A DNA stretch of 64,000 nt, taken from Pelobates cultripes. Lineage: Eukaryota; Chordata; Amphibia; Anura; Pelobatidae. The position numbers and the translations under genes were made by a program. Of this stretch, positions 11,158 through 40,328 are shown piece by piece; the first letter of the stretch is position 1, and each line of letters starts with the position of its first letter. The stretch covers positions 320,348,336 to 320,412,335 of the forward strand of contig OW240916.1 of assembly GCA_933207985.1 (NCBI GenBank), read 5' to 3'. The notes beneath the pieces are model-generated. The model saw nothing but the letters and a program-made list of their open reading frames with translations. It searched no databases and was not told where the DNA came from.

Positions 11158-13352
11158 AGAAACGCCTCCTGCTTATCTCTGAGATAAACTTTGATGTACT
11201 TGTCAAACAACGTTTTGGTGGATTTCGAAAAATGCCAAATTTCAAAGATTTTGCATAATTTGTATCCTTTATCCAAAGACACTTGTATTTCATTAGTACA
11301 CCAAGTACCTGTCAAAGAGCGTCCCTCGTCTGTATGTGTGCAAGGACTCATTTGATTACTTGAACAACAAGTATGGCACAGGGGGAACATGCGCTTACCA
11401 TTCATTTTAACAGTTAGCACAGGGAAAAATAAGCCTCTAGGAGGGTATATTATTACTATTGCAATTCCAAAATAGTTGTTAAGACTGGAAGTTATTATGA
11501 ATGATTTCTGGATGACCTGTGGGGTATCTTTTTTTGTTTTATTTACATACGGGTACAGACTGGTGAAATCATAGTGTATGCGCTCACCAGGGGCCGTTGT
11601 GTGATACAATTTAATAGCGTTTGTACGACCACCATAAAGAGCATCACAAGAATTCAAAGGCTGAGGAAAATCTTTTTCAAGTACAAATATCTGTAGCCCC
11701 CTGTCAGTTTCTAACATGTTTGTCCAATCATGCTCCCACATCACACACACATCATAACCACAACGTTTTAATAAATGTGTTTTTACTATGGTTTTATGAT
11801 GCAAATGTGGTGTTAGTTACTCTGTCAATGCCCTTACCCATGTAACAAACAGGACAGCCATGATAAAAGCAGCCATGGAATTCAAAAGCTGTAGGTTTAC
11901 CATTGATCAGAGCATAATTATCCAAAAAGTAATTACCAACAACTTTTTTTAAGGCGTGTTGAATGGTGACCTTCTCTGTATGTTCAACATACATCAGCCA
12001 CTGGATAGATGCTGTAGAAAAACGCTTGTGAGTTTTATGGTAATTGTCAGAGGGGATAATTGCTATGGTGAAATTTGAATCTGTACATGGCCATGCACAC
12101 AGAGGCTAGGGTAGTGAGTTGTAAAGGGTCAATATAATCTATGACAACTTCAGGACCACGAGTACCCTTAATTGTTTTTCTTTTCTTCTCATTTCCATAA
12201 CACTCACTCTGTACCCGGTGCATGCTCTCAGGATATTAACATCCTCAATACAATATTTTTTAAGTTCAATTGGAAAGCTGAATTCACAGTGCTGGTTTGA
12301 CTTATACCAGTCCATGAAATTTCTTTTTTCATCAGGCATCATCTGTTCAACACCATAATAGTCAACAGAGGGCATTGGGCCAATATAATTTTGATTCTCC
12401 ACTGTGTTAAAAAAAAAAAAAAAGAGTGTGGAAAATAACCTTTGCAACCTTCGAAAACCCATGGCCTGCGGTAGCTTGCTCAATTTCATGGGTAGGAAAT
12501 TTAATGAGTCAATAAACCGGATACCAAAATCAGATACAGTAACAGAGTAATTTACCACCTTGAGCGAGTAATTTTACCTCAATTTTCTCCTTAAGTAGTT
12601 GGTTCATCACAAAGTAGGAATCTTAACGACCGGTATTATGCGCTATAAATGTGTAGCCACTAAAAGGGATCAATAAATGTCCGAAAAAAGTCCTCCAGAC
12701 ATGATGCACCCTGAAACTCCAACATTTAGTTGTCGCTAAGGCTGAACCAACACGATTCTCTAATAGCGAACAGTCGTCACATTCTAAGTGGGCAGCGTAG
12801 ATAAAATTTGGTATGTGTTTGCCTGTCTGTTGGATCATCAGGTTTGTATTTTTGCAAGTAACAAACACGATCATCAAATGTGGCCACCGCTTGATAACAC
12901 ACCTGACACTTAAAACCTTCACATTCATGATTTTCCATCACAACGTAACGCCCACACGAATCACAATGTTTTGTTTTTACAGGATATTTTACCAGAGTTG
13001 GCAAGCTCATAGTGTAGCTCTAAACACTGTTTAGAACGACAAAATGTGCGACAGCAGGAGCATCTATGGAGCTCATTTGTAACATCCAGACAATTCTGTC
13101 TGTGACACACCTTGCAAAAGTAACGGCAGGAATTATCATTTTTGTGATAAAAAGTATGGTATGGCCGTAATCACAAAAGTAAGAGGTCCCAATAAATTCT
13201 GAAATCTTTTTTATGCCATAATAATGTTCTCCTTCGTTATAGATGAACAATACTTTCTTCTTGACAATAGCATCTGACTGAAAATACCTCCATGCACCAC
13301 AGTTGTGGTAGAGAATCTTAATGGTGACATCCAAATGATTCTTAAAAGCCGG
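11158..13352 (-). pseudogene. Polinton/Maverick protein-primed DNA polymerase B, broken fragment
   Basis: Reading the minus strand from about 13340 downward gives, in shifting frames, a cysteine-rich zinc-binding N-terminus (HCDSCGRYVVMENHECEGFK near 12950), an exonuclease segment with FIAHNTGR near 12640, SLNFLPMKLSKLPQAMGF near 12500, YCIEDVNILR near 12240, FEFHGCFYHGCPVC near 11860, GGRTNAIKLYH near 11610 and the polymerase motif DFTSLYPYVNKTK near 11550. This order matches family-B polymerases of Polintons. The C-terminal palm with the second catalytic aspartates is missing because the fragment ends at about 11158. Several frameshifts make it a pseudogene. None of the other usual Polinton genes is present. 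Confidence 0.85.
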
Positions 13353-13856
13353 TGTGACGAAATGCCTTTTGTCCCTGGATTGTTAGGTGACAAGCTGCCC
13401 TTTGCCCCCGGCTTTTGGAGGAGCCTGATTGCCAGCCTCCTTCCTCATGACTATGGCCCTGGGGTGTATTGCCATTTAAAAAAGACTATTTGGGGCTTAT
13501 TGGCTTCTAAAGACAGTTTCTTCCCATTGGAATCCATGGGAAGGTGTGTTTCTTCCCCTCCCCCGTTTCCTGTCTATTGTTCACCTAGATTGGGCGCTCA
13601 GATCCGAGCTATCTGGGGATAGGTTAAATGTGGGGGTTCTGTGTAATAAAATAAGAATTATGTATTTTTATGTACTTTTACGTATTTTTGCTGTTAGTGT
13701 TAAATGTAGATATTTTTGTACCTGGAGATAATTGAGTTTACTGCAGTGCCTTAAGCCAATTATCTCCAGGATGGAGAGGAGGGATTTCATTGTGTATGTG
13801 AGAGTGTTATCATGTTAATTAGTGTTCCCATTGGTTTGTGTCCCTTTTGTCACAGT
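13353..13856 (+). mobile_element. LTR-like fragment
   Basis: Starts TGTGACGAAATGCC and shares with the solo LTR at 56887-58055 a CCTGGAGATAATTGAGTT motif followed by its partial inverted repeat AATTATCTCCAGG (here at about 13720-13773). It looks like the left part of a related LTR cut off near 13856. Family not determined. Confidence 0.5.
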
Positions 13857-14405
13857 TATCATTTTATTATTTATATAACGCCATCAAATTCCGTAGCGCT
13901 GTACAATGGGTGGACTAACAGACTTCTAATTGTAACCAGACAACTGGACGTACAGGAACAGAGAGGTGGAGGGCCCGGCTCAATGAGCTTACATTCTAGA
14001 GGAAATGGGGTATAGTGACACAAAGGGTAAAAGTAGGGGTACGAAGTAAGTTGTTAGAAAAGTATTCACTGAGGGCTCAGTAGGTAATTTTTGACAGTTA
14101 CAGGAGAGGAGTCATGGGAGGTGGGGATAAAAACCTGCTAACAGTTTAATTGATATGCTTTCTAGAAGAAGTGAGTTTTTAATGACTTTTTGAATGATGG
14201 AGACTGGGTGAAAGACTTACAGAGGAGGGAAGGGAGTTCCACAGAAGAGGTGCAGCCCTGGAGAAATCTTGGAGGCAAGTGTTAGAGGAAATAGGTAGGT
14301 CTTTGGCAAAGCGCAGGGGCCTCGACGGGACATACTTGGGTATTAGGAGGATAGGTAGGTTGGAGCAGCATTATGTAGGGACTTGTAAGCAAGCACCAGA
14401 ATTTT
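13857..14405. repeat. Interspersed repeat with CGCTGTACAATGGG motif
   Basis: About 550 bp lies between an LTR fragment and the resumed LINE. It begins with an ATTATTTATATAACGCC-type segment that I recognise as common in frog and other vertebrate DNA, but I cannot name the family. No coding potential is evident. Confidence 0.45.
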
Positions 14406-15515
14406 AAATTGAGCCCTATATGTTTATAAATGATCTTGAAGACAGCATTGAAAGTCATGTTTCAGTGTTTGCAGATGACACAAAACTTTGTAAAATAATG
14501 CAATGTGAGCAAGATATTACTTTGCTGCAGAGGGATTTATAAAGACTGGGGGACTTGGCACTGAAATGGCAGATGAAATTTAATGTTGAAAAATGCAAAG
14601 TTATGCACTTCGGCGTAAAGAATACACAAGCAATGTATACCATTAATGGAAGCGAATTAGGTATAACAACACACGAAAAGGACTTGGGAATTGATATAGA
14701 CAAAAAACTATGCAACAATGTGCAATGTCAATCAGCAGTGGCCAAGGCCATTAAGGTATTGTCATGCATGAAAAAGGGCATTCATTCTCGTGACGAGAAT
14801 ATCATTTTGCCTCTTTATAAATCACTGGTAAGACCCCATATTGAATATGCTGTGCATTTTTGGGCACCTGTTCTAAAGAAGGATATTATGGCACTAGAAA
14901 AAGTGCAGAGGCAGGCTACAAAATTAATAAAAGGAATGGAACATATCAGCTATGAAGAAAGGTTAACAAATTTAAACCTATTTAGTTTAGAAAAACGTCG
15001 CCTGAGAGGGGATATGATAACATTATAGAAATATATTCGGGGCCAATACAAACCATTGTGTGGAAATCTATTCACAAACCGGACTTTACATAGGACATGA
15101 GGCCATGCGTTTAGACTAGAAGAAAGAAGATTTCGTCTAAGGTAAAGGAAAGGTTTTTTTACTGTAAGAACAATCAGGATGTGGAATTCTCTGCCTGAAG
15201 AAGTGGTTTTATCAGAGTCCATACAGATGTTCAAACGGCTACTAGATGCATACTTGCAAGAACAGAATATTCAAGGATATAATCTTTCAATGTAGGGTAA
15301 TAACTGCTTGATCCAAGGATAAATCTGACTGCCATTCTGGGGTCAAGAAGGAATTTTTTTCCTAGCTTGTTGCAAAATTGTGCTTCAAACTGTTTTTTTG
15401 CCTTCTTTTGGATCAACAGCAAAAAACAAATGTGAGTAAGGCTGAACTTGATGGACGCAAGTCTCTTTTCAGCTATGTAACTATGTAACTATGTAACTAT
15501 ATCTAACTCGAAGCC
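14406..15515 (+). mobile_element. CR1/L2-type LINE, 3' part (RT palm to 3' end)
   Basis: This is the continuation of the LINE at 9240-11157. It starts within the RT at FINDLEDSIESHVSVFADDTK (frames near 14420-14480), contains a stop near 14540, then an open stretch at 14555-15028 with WQMKFNVEKCKVMHFG, LYKSLVRPHIEYAVHFWAP and LEKVQRQATKLIKG. Further stops follow before WNSLPEEVV near 15185. The 3' end has the CTATGTAA tandem repeat (15472-15502) typical of this clade. The RT segment between motif 2 and FADD is missing. Confidence 0.85.
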
Positions 15516-16004
15516 AATGTTGGGACATGAACTCAAGATTCCTTCTACAGTTGTAGGTAACTCTTCAAATAGAGACTGTTTGGATAATTTGAAAATTCAA
15601 AACCATGCGACTATAATTCCATCTGTAACATCACAGTCACAGTTACAAAATTGGTTGTTCATTAACACATATGCCATTAACTGCATCAGGGCTAACTACA
15701 CCTCATGGTTATTTACTACCTAGGAAGCGTTCATATACACGGCACACCCCTGAGTGGCTAAAATTTTAATTGTGTATAAATATACACACATTTTTTTAAT
15801 AATTATTGCCGTTTTCTTTTTAATGTCTGTAAAATGCAATGGGTTGAAACGTATTATGTTTTTTATTCACACGTTGTACTTTTTATTTTTACATATATAA
15901 CTACTGTTTTTTCTTGTACTTTTCATTTACTGCTTAATAAATACAAATATCGCTGATTGTCCTGGTCATTTTTTTTCTTCATCTTCCATTATGTGAAATA
16001 GTGG
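15516..16004. other. No gene recognised
   Basis: AT-rich sequence between the LINE tail and a hAT-like element. Nothing interpretable was seen. Confidence 0.4.
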
Positions 16005-16012
16005 ATTATATC

Positions 16013-16487
16013 CAAGGCCGGACTGGGAAAAAAATTAGGCCCGGGCATTTTTCAATCAGAGCGGCCCCCTAAGTAGGGGGCGGGGCCAGAGAGGGTGTGT
16101 TTTGTCATCACTAATGACAAGCACGCCCCCTCTCAAAGTGAGCATGTTGGTTCAATGCCCAGAGCCCCGCTGAAGAGCTTTGGCATGAGAAAAAGGCCCT
16201 GTATTTGTTCTGCGCAGCGCAAGCAAATTTAATAACATGCTTGCGCTGTGTTTGCTTTTAAATTGTCTCTGGTGTCTCCACAAGTGGGATACCAGAGGAC
16301 AAAAAGGCTAGGAAAGTTTATAGTGCATGTGTTTGGAGCCTGCTTGTGGGATTGCGTGTGTGTAGAGTGTGGTGTGGTATTGTGTAAATAGGTCAATTTC
16401 ATTTGTGTTTGTGGTGTAATATGTGTAGCTAGGGGCAGTGTGTGTGTAGGAGATCTAGTGTGTAAAGGACTCAGAGTGTGTATAGGA

Positions 16488-16523
<36 letters not shown>

Positions 16524-17446
16524 GATTAAGAGTGCATATAGGGTAAGGGATCTAGCGTGTATCTGGAGCGTAATGTGTGTAGTGGTGCAGTGTGAGGGGT
16601 GCTGTAGTGTGTATATATATATTTGGATGTATTGTATGTGTGAGGGGCGCAGTGTGTGTGAGGGGTGCAGTGTGTGTGTGTGTGTGTAAGAGGGGTGCTG
16701 TGTGTGAGGGTGTTTTTATCTGCCGTCACATTCAAGGTTTCAAATTGTTTTTGTCTGTTAACTCACTGAGGGTTATTTTATTTATTATATATATGTGTGT
16801 GTGTGTGTGTGTGTGCTGTATATGTGTGGGAGTGTGCTTTGTGTGGGTGCTGTGTGAGTGATGGTGCTGTCTGTCTGAAGGAGCAGTGTCTGTCTGAGGG
16901 TGTTGTGTGCGTCTGAGGGTGCTGTGTGTGTGTCAGGGTGCTGTGTGTGTCTAGGTGCTGTGCGTGAATTTATTTTTTATTTGCATTTAAATATTTTTTA
17001 TTAATAATTTTTTAAAAAGTTATATCCCCCCTCACTTCTTACCTTTAGCCTGGGAGGGGTGGGATATAAGTGGGATATAAGTGGGGGAGGAGGGACCATG
17101 CTGCCTTTCCTGGTGGTCTTAGTGGTGAGAGTGAACTCTAGCTAGATTTCACTCTCGCGAGATCTGAGTGTTGCCGCGTCAAAGCTCAGAATCCCGCGAG
17201 AGGACCTGGCGGAGCTGGTCCTCTCCTCCCTCCCTCACTCCATAGCCGGCAGCAGCTTATAATTGCCTGTGGGCTGGTGAGGGAGATCTTTGATCTCCCC
17301 ACCGGCCCATAAGGGCATACAGCAGGGCCGGCGCTCGGATGGTGCGGGCCAGGCTGGGGAGATCCTGTGATCTCCCCTGCAAGCCTCGGCCCCACGGCCA
17401 TTGCGGCCCACCGGGCAAATTGTGCCCGATGGCCAGTCTGGGCCTG
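16013..17446. mobile_element. hAT-like element, relative of 3877-5885
   Basis: The ends CAAGGCCGGACTGGG and CCAGTCTGGGCCTG are flanked by a perfect 8-bp duplication ATTATATC at 16005-16012 and 17447-17454. The interior carries TG microsatellites (about 16490-16520 and 16790-16815) and a GC-rich right part with CTCGCGAGA-like sites. No transposase, so non-autonomous. Confidence 0.85.
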
Positions 17447-17454
17447 ATTATATC

Positions 17455-18045
17455 CGTTAATGGTTCTTGGTTTTTCCTTATCTCCTAAAACAAGTTGTCT
17501 GTAAATACACATAGGGCTTGGTTTACACCTCGCGAGGTGTGCACTACTACAATATTGTCCCTGTGGATTATATCACCCGCCTACGTCAGTGGTTGGACTG
17601 CACATGCGCTGCGTGACTTGGTTCAGAGGGGGGTGCTCATGCGCAGTTGTCATGGTACACCCAGAGCCCTGCAGACAGCAAGGCGTGGCCGCCCCTTTAA
17701 GAGACCTGGCTGGGTTTGAACTCACAGCTCCAGCATCCCAGTCAAGTTCTCTGCCGGGCTTCAGTTTCTGTTTGCATTTTTCTGCTTCCTGACCACTTGC
17801 CTGGATTAAGCAGCACTGATCCACCTGCAGCCCTTTTCCAATTAGGGTCAGCTGTACCTAATTAGCAGGCTGTAAAAGCCAGCCCTGCCTGAAATGCGCA
17901 GTGGGCGCTCCAACATTGGGCGAAACATATCTGTTGTAAGCGTGGCTTCATGGGAAAGGGCAGGGCACCTGTCAAATTCTAGTTTGATGACATATATAGA
18001 TTACTACTACTCAATTAATCAATCAATTATCATATCAATCAAACT
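17455..18045. other. Region 3' of the kinase gene, no second gene seen
   Basis: Contains a CTCGCGAGG-type palindrome near 17530 and otherwise no recognised feature. Transcription of the kinase gene should end close to 18020-18040. Confidence 0.4.
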
Positions 18046-18051
18046 TTTATT
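18046..18051 (-). promoter_or_regulatory. Polyadenylation signal AATAAA for the kinase gene
   Basis: AATAAA on the minus strand lies 64 nt downstream of the TGA stop at 18115-18117, giving a very short 3' UTR. Another AATAAA lies closer to the stop in the same A/T-rich stretch at 18052-18068, so the signal in use is uncertain. Confidence 0.5.
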
Positions 18052-18114
18052 TAAATAAATAAATAAAAATGACGGTTGTTTATATGCCCAGTCCATCCTT
18101 TTCTGCTTCCATGT

Positions 18115-36224
<18,110 letters not shown>

Positions 36225-36275
36225 CTTTAGCTACGTTATCACCACAGCAGCTAAGCAGTGTCTACTGTCTAAGCA

Positions 36276-36620
36276 GTGTCTACTGACTGAACTGTGCTCA
36301 GCAAGGATGATGTCACAGTGATGTCACAGGGAACAATCAGACTATCTATAGCTATCTCTGCCTTGCAGTGTCTACTGACTGAACTGTGCTCAGAAAGGAT
36401 GATGTCACGCTGATGTCACAGTGAACAATCACACTATCTATAGCTATCTCTGCCTTGCAGTGTCTACTGACTGAACTGTACTCAGCAAGGATGATGTCAC
36501 GGTGATGTCACAGGGAACAATCAGACTATCTATAGCTATCTCTGCCTTGCAATGTCTACTGACTGAACTTTGCACAGAAAGGATGATGTCACGGTGATGT
36601 CACAGTGAACAATCAGAATT
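36276..36620. repeat. 92-bp tandem repeat upstream of the kinase start codon
   Basis: About 3.8 units start at 36276, 36368, 36460 and 36552, with exact 92-bp spacing. Each carries GATGATGTCAC followed by GTGATGTCAC-like sequence. The array lies 52-396 bp upstream of the ATG, so it is promoter or 5' UTR. TGATGTCA resembles CRE/ATF-type bZIP sites; regulatory use is inference. A smaller duplication TAAGCAGTGTCTACTG lies at about 36252-36285. Confidence 0.92.
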
Positions 36621-36630
36621 TTATATAGAT

Positions 36631-36633
<3 letters not shown>

Positions 36634-36675
<42 letters not shown>
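36634..36675. repeat. (AT)n microsatellite, insertion site of the Tc1 element
   Basis: About 20 AT dinucleotides directly left of the Tc1 end. The run resumes at 49135 on the far side of the nested insertions. Confidence 0.95.
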
Positions 36676-36678
<3 letters not shown>

Positions 36679-38264
36679 TTGCAAGAAAAAGTATTTGAAA
36701 CCCTTTGGAATGATATGGATTTCTGCACAAATTGGTCATAAAATGTGATCTGATCATCATCTAAGTCACAACAATAGACAATCACAGTCTGCTTAAACTA
36801 ATAACACACAAAGAATGAAACGTTGCCATGTTTTTATTGAACATACCATGTAAACATTCACAGTGCAGGTGGAAAAAGTATGTGAACCTCTAGACTAATG
36901 ACATCTCCAAGAGCTAATTGGAGTGAGATGTCAGCCAACTGGAGTCCAACCAATGAGATGAGATTGGAGGTGTTGGTTACAGCTGCCCTGCCCTATAAAA
37001 AAAACCACACACCAGTTCTGAGTTTGCTTTTCACAAGAAGCATTGCCTGATGTGAATGATGCCTTTCACAAAAGAGCTCTCAGAAGACCTACGATTAAGA
37101 ATTGTTGACTTGCATAAAGCTGGAAAGGGTTTTAAAAGTATCTCCAAAAGCCTTGCTGTTCATCAGTCCATGGTAAGACAAATTGTCTATAAATGGAGAA
37201 AGTTCAGCACTGCTGCTACTCTCCCTAGGAGTGGCCGTCCTGTAAAGATGACTGCAAGAGCACAGCGCAGACTGCTCAATGAGGTGAAGAAGAATCCTAG
37301 AGTGTCAGCTAAAGACTTACAAAAGTCACTGGCAAATGCTAACATCCCTGTTAGCGAATCTACAATACGTAAAACACTAAACAAGAATGGATTTCATGGG
37401 GGATACCACAGATGAAGCCACTGATGTCCAAACAAAACATTTCTGCACATTTACAGTTTGCACAAGAGCACCTGGATGTTCCACAGCAGTACTGGCAAAA
37501 TATTCTGTGGACAGATGAAACCAAAGTTGAGTTGTTTGGAAGAAACACACAACACTATGTGTGGCGAAAAAAAGGCACAGCACACCAACATCAAAACCTC
37601 ATCCCAACTGTGAAGTAGGGTGGTGGGGGCATCATGGTTTGGGGCTGCTTTGCTGCATCAGGGCCTGGACGGGTTGCTATCATCGAAGGAAAAATTAATT
37701 CCCAAGTTTATCAAGACATTTTGCAGGAGAACTTAAGGCCATCTGTCTACCAGCTGAAGCTCAACAGAAGATGGGTGTTGCAACAGGACAATGACCCAAA
37801 GCATAGAAGTAAATCAACAACAGAATGGCTTAAACAGAAGAAAATACACCTTCTGAAGTGGCCCAGTCAGAGTCCTGACCTCAACCCGATTGAGATGCTG
37901 TGGCATGACCTCAAGAAAGCGATTCACACCAGACATCCCAAGAATATTGCTGAACTGAAACAGTTCTGTAAAGAGGAATGGTCAAGAATTACTCCTGACC
38001 GTTGTGCACGTCTGATCTGCAACTACAGGAAACGTTTGGTTGAAGTTATTGCTGCCAAAGGAGGTTCAACCAGTTATTAAATCCAAGGGTTCACATACTT
38101 TTTTCCACCTGCACTGTGAATGTTTACATGGTGTGTTCAATAAAAACATGGCAACATTTCATTCTTTGTGTGTTATTAGTTTAAGCAGACTGTGATTGTC
38201 TATTGTTGTGACTTAGATGATGATCAGATCACATTTTATGACCAATTTGTGCAGAAATCCATAT
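36676..38264 (+). mobile_element. Tc1-like (DD34E) transposon, left part up to the LTR-element insertion
   Basis: Begins CAGTTGCAAGAAAAAGTAT directly after a TA. The long terminal inverted repeat covers about 36676-36900 and its complement begins near 38086. The 3' inverted repeat is cut at 38264 by the LTR element and finishes at 49095-49134. Net length without the insert is about 1.63 kb, normal for Tc1 elements. Confidence 0.93.
37056..38080 (+). pseudogene. Tc1 DD34E transposase, inactivated
   Basis: Frames at 37056-37415 (paired helix-turn-helix DNA-binding part, [20 protein letters not shown], and GRP hinge SGRPVKM), 37412-37618 (ILWTDETKVELFG, first catalytic Asp) and 37634-38080 (QQDNDPKHRS and [11 protein letters not shown]). 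The second Asp and the Glu are separated by 34 residues. One frameshift near 37405 and an in-frame TAG at 37616-37618 break it. Otherwise length and motifs are complete. Confidence 0.93.
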
Positions 38265-39128
38265 TGTTATGGGCAAATGCAAATATTACAAGTTTTAGAA
38301 TGAAATGTTGTATTTCTTAAACTGTGTACTTTGTCTTTAAGAGATATTGCAAACTGACAAGGTGTTAGAAATGGAACATATTGTTTTTCATAACTGTTTC
38401 TTTAAGCAATAAATAATGTTTGCGCCATTTTGTCCCAGACGAAATACAATAATGCATAAAAAAGCTTCAAGGCTATACTACGACTCTTGCAGTACACAAT
38501 ATACTGTGGTAACCCCAAGTTAATGGAACTTCCCCAAATCCGGGAATCTCCCACGACTGTACACTTACAACTTAGTATAAACAACAGATAACCTATTCAG
38601 ACTTTAAGATGCCATCTTATGGCCTTGTATGTTTGCCAAGTTAAGGGAGGTCCTAAAATGAATAAAGTAAAAGAAGTGTTACTTTTTCACATATGAACTA
38701 CGGTAACCCGAAAATGGAGACACCTAAGGTATAAATAGGTGTACTTTTAAATGTTAAGACACAGAGGAGAGACTTGGAGACAGACGCTGCTCCATCTTAA
38801 AATGACAGAGAGGCTGACATGATGACATGTTCAGAAGGGTATGTTAACCTATTAATGATATTTGCAAGCATGTAATTTAATCTTATAAACTCTGCTATAA
38901 TGGATTTTATATTTATATTTTTATATAATAAATATCCAAAAAGACAAAACTATTGTTTCCAAGACAATCCTTATTTTATATTGTATTCTCAATTATTTAT
39001 ATATGGTAAATAGAGGATCTCTTACTAACTATATAAAATTATGGCTAAGATATCTGTATGGTTAGCCCTACTAAGTTCTATGCTTTAAGACATTATAGTG
39101 GTAAATAAGGGAACCACCTGCGGTTACA
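38265..39128 (+). repeat. 5' LTR
   Basis: 864 bp, TG...CA. It contains a TATAAATA box near 38731 and AATAAA near 38928. It differs from the 3' LTR by scattered substitutions (about eight in the first 330 bp by eye) and lacks a segment of about 45 bp present in the 3' LTR near 48545-48590. Confidence 0.92.
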
Positions 39129-39130
39129 AT

Positions 39131-39149
39131 TGGCGACCATGAAGGGACT
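39131..39149 (+). other. Primer-binding site
   Basis: TGGCGACCATGAAGGGACT starts two bases after the LTR with the required TGG. From memory of tRNA 3' ends it is one mismatch from the complement of a vertebrate tRNA-Arg. Confidence 0.65.
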
Positions 39150-40328
39150 TGTACTTGGAAGCTTTAACTATAAAATAATAAATACCTAGGTAACCTCTTA
39201 TACGTAAGAGAAGACACAATACTTTGTCATGACACTAGTCTTGAAATATCAAGAATCTAATGACCTATTTGTAGCCCAGACTCAGAGAGAGATCATCAGA
39301 GAGATGATTTTAATGTGAACAAAGCACTTCGAGTTCAGGTGCCAGGTACAATGTAATTAGCATACAATGCTGAAATTGTGGATCTTAACTAATATCATAA
39401 TAGAACAAATATACATATTTGGTAAACTCCCTGATATGCCTAATACACCAGCATAACATGGCCCATTAGTTCCAGGACAGTGGATTGCAGACAGGGGGAT
39501 GTGTTCTCTTTGTAGCTGCTTAGTATGCATGCGCAGGAAAAAGATTAATGCAAAATGTTGTCAAAAGAAAAGTGATAAGACAGAGCGATGAAATTTGAAG
39601 TCTAATTCCAAGAATGCAAAGAAAATTGCATTATGGCTTAATGAAAACATTCATGCAACAGACAGACAGGATTTTTAATTATTGCATTACTGTGTTCTGG
39701 ATTCTAATGTCCACTATATAAGAAAAGTTTTATAAAACAGTGATATTTTCCATATTGTCGGTTACGCTAGCTGTTGATCGAAAATCAGGAATTATAACAG
39801 CATAACTATTATTGGAGTCTGGAATTTCCAGCCAAGGTTGCGGAGATAGAGACATGTAAACATTGCTTCCATTCCAAGGAATTGAGAAGTCGTTGTTTTA
39901 TATTCCAAATTATGAACAACATTATTACATACAGCCATAAAGAGAAAGACATGGTTTTTAAATACATTCAGTGCTGTACAATGCAGTACACTGCAGCAAA
40001 TATTTTATAAAACATGCTAACTAGCTCATATTTTTTCCTAAACAGAGTTGAAAATATACTACCCTCCTAGAAAAAAGGGCAACAAGTGGTTATACATCCT
40101 TTGCCTCTCTAAATGCTCTGCAAAAATAAATATTTATAAAATGATTAAAAATAATATATGTAAGATAAATTAGAACAATGATATTGTACTTTTGAGTGTA
40201 ATCAGATCAGACACATATAATCTCCGTGAATTTCATAAACTAGGTTTTCATAAAATATAAAATTAAATTAAATATCAAAGTTGTTTATACATAAATATAT
40301 CAATGTTGTTTATAAATAAAAGTATATA

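Noticed and set aside
17880..17960. Possible second hammerhead-like core (GGGCGAAACATATCTG)
   Set aside because: A GAAAC is present, but no CUGANGA with a matching stem could be built nearby.
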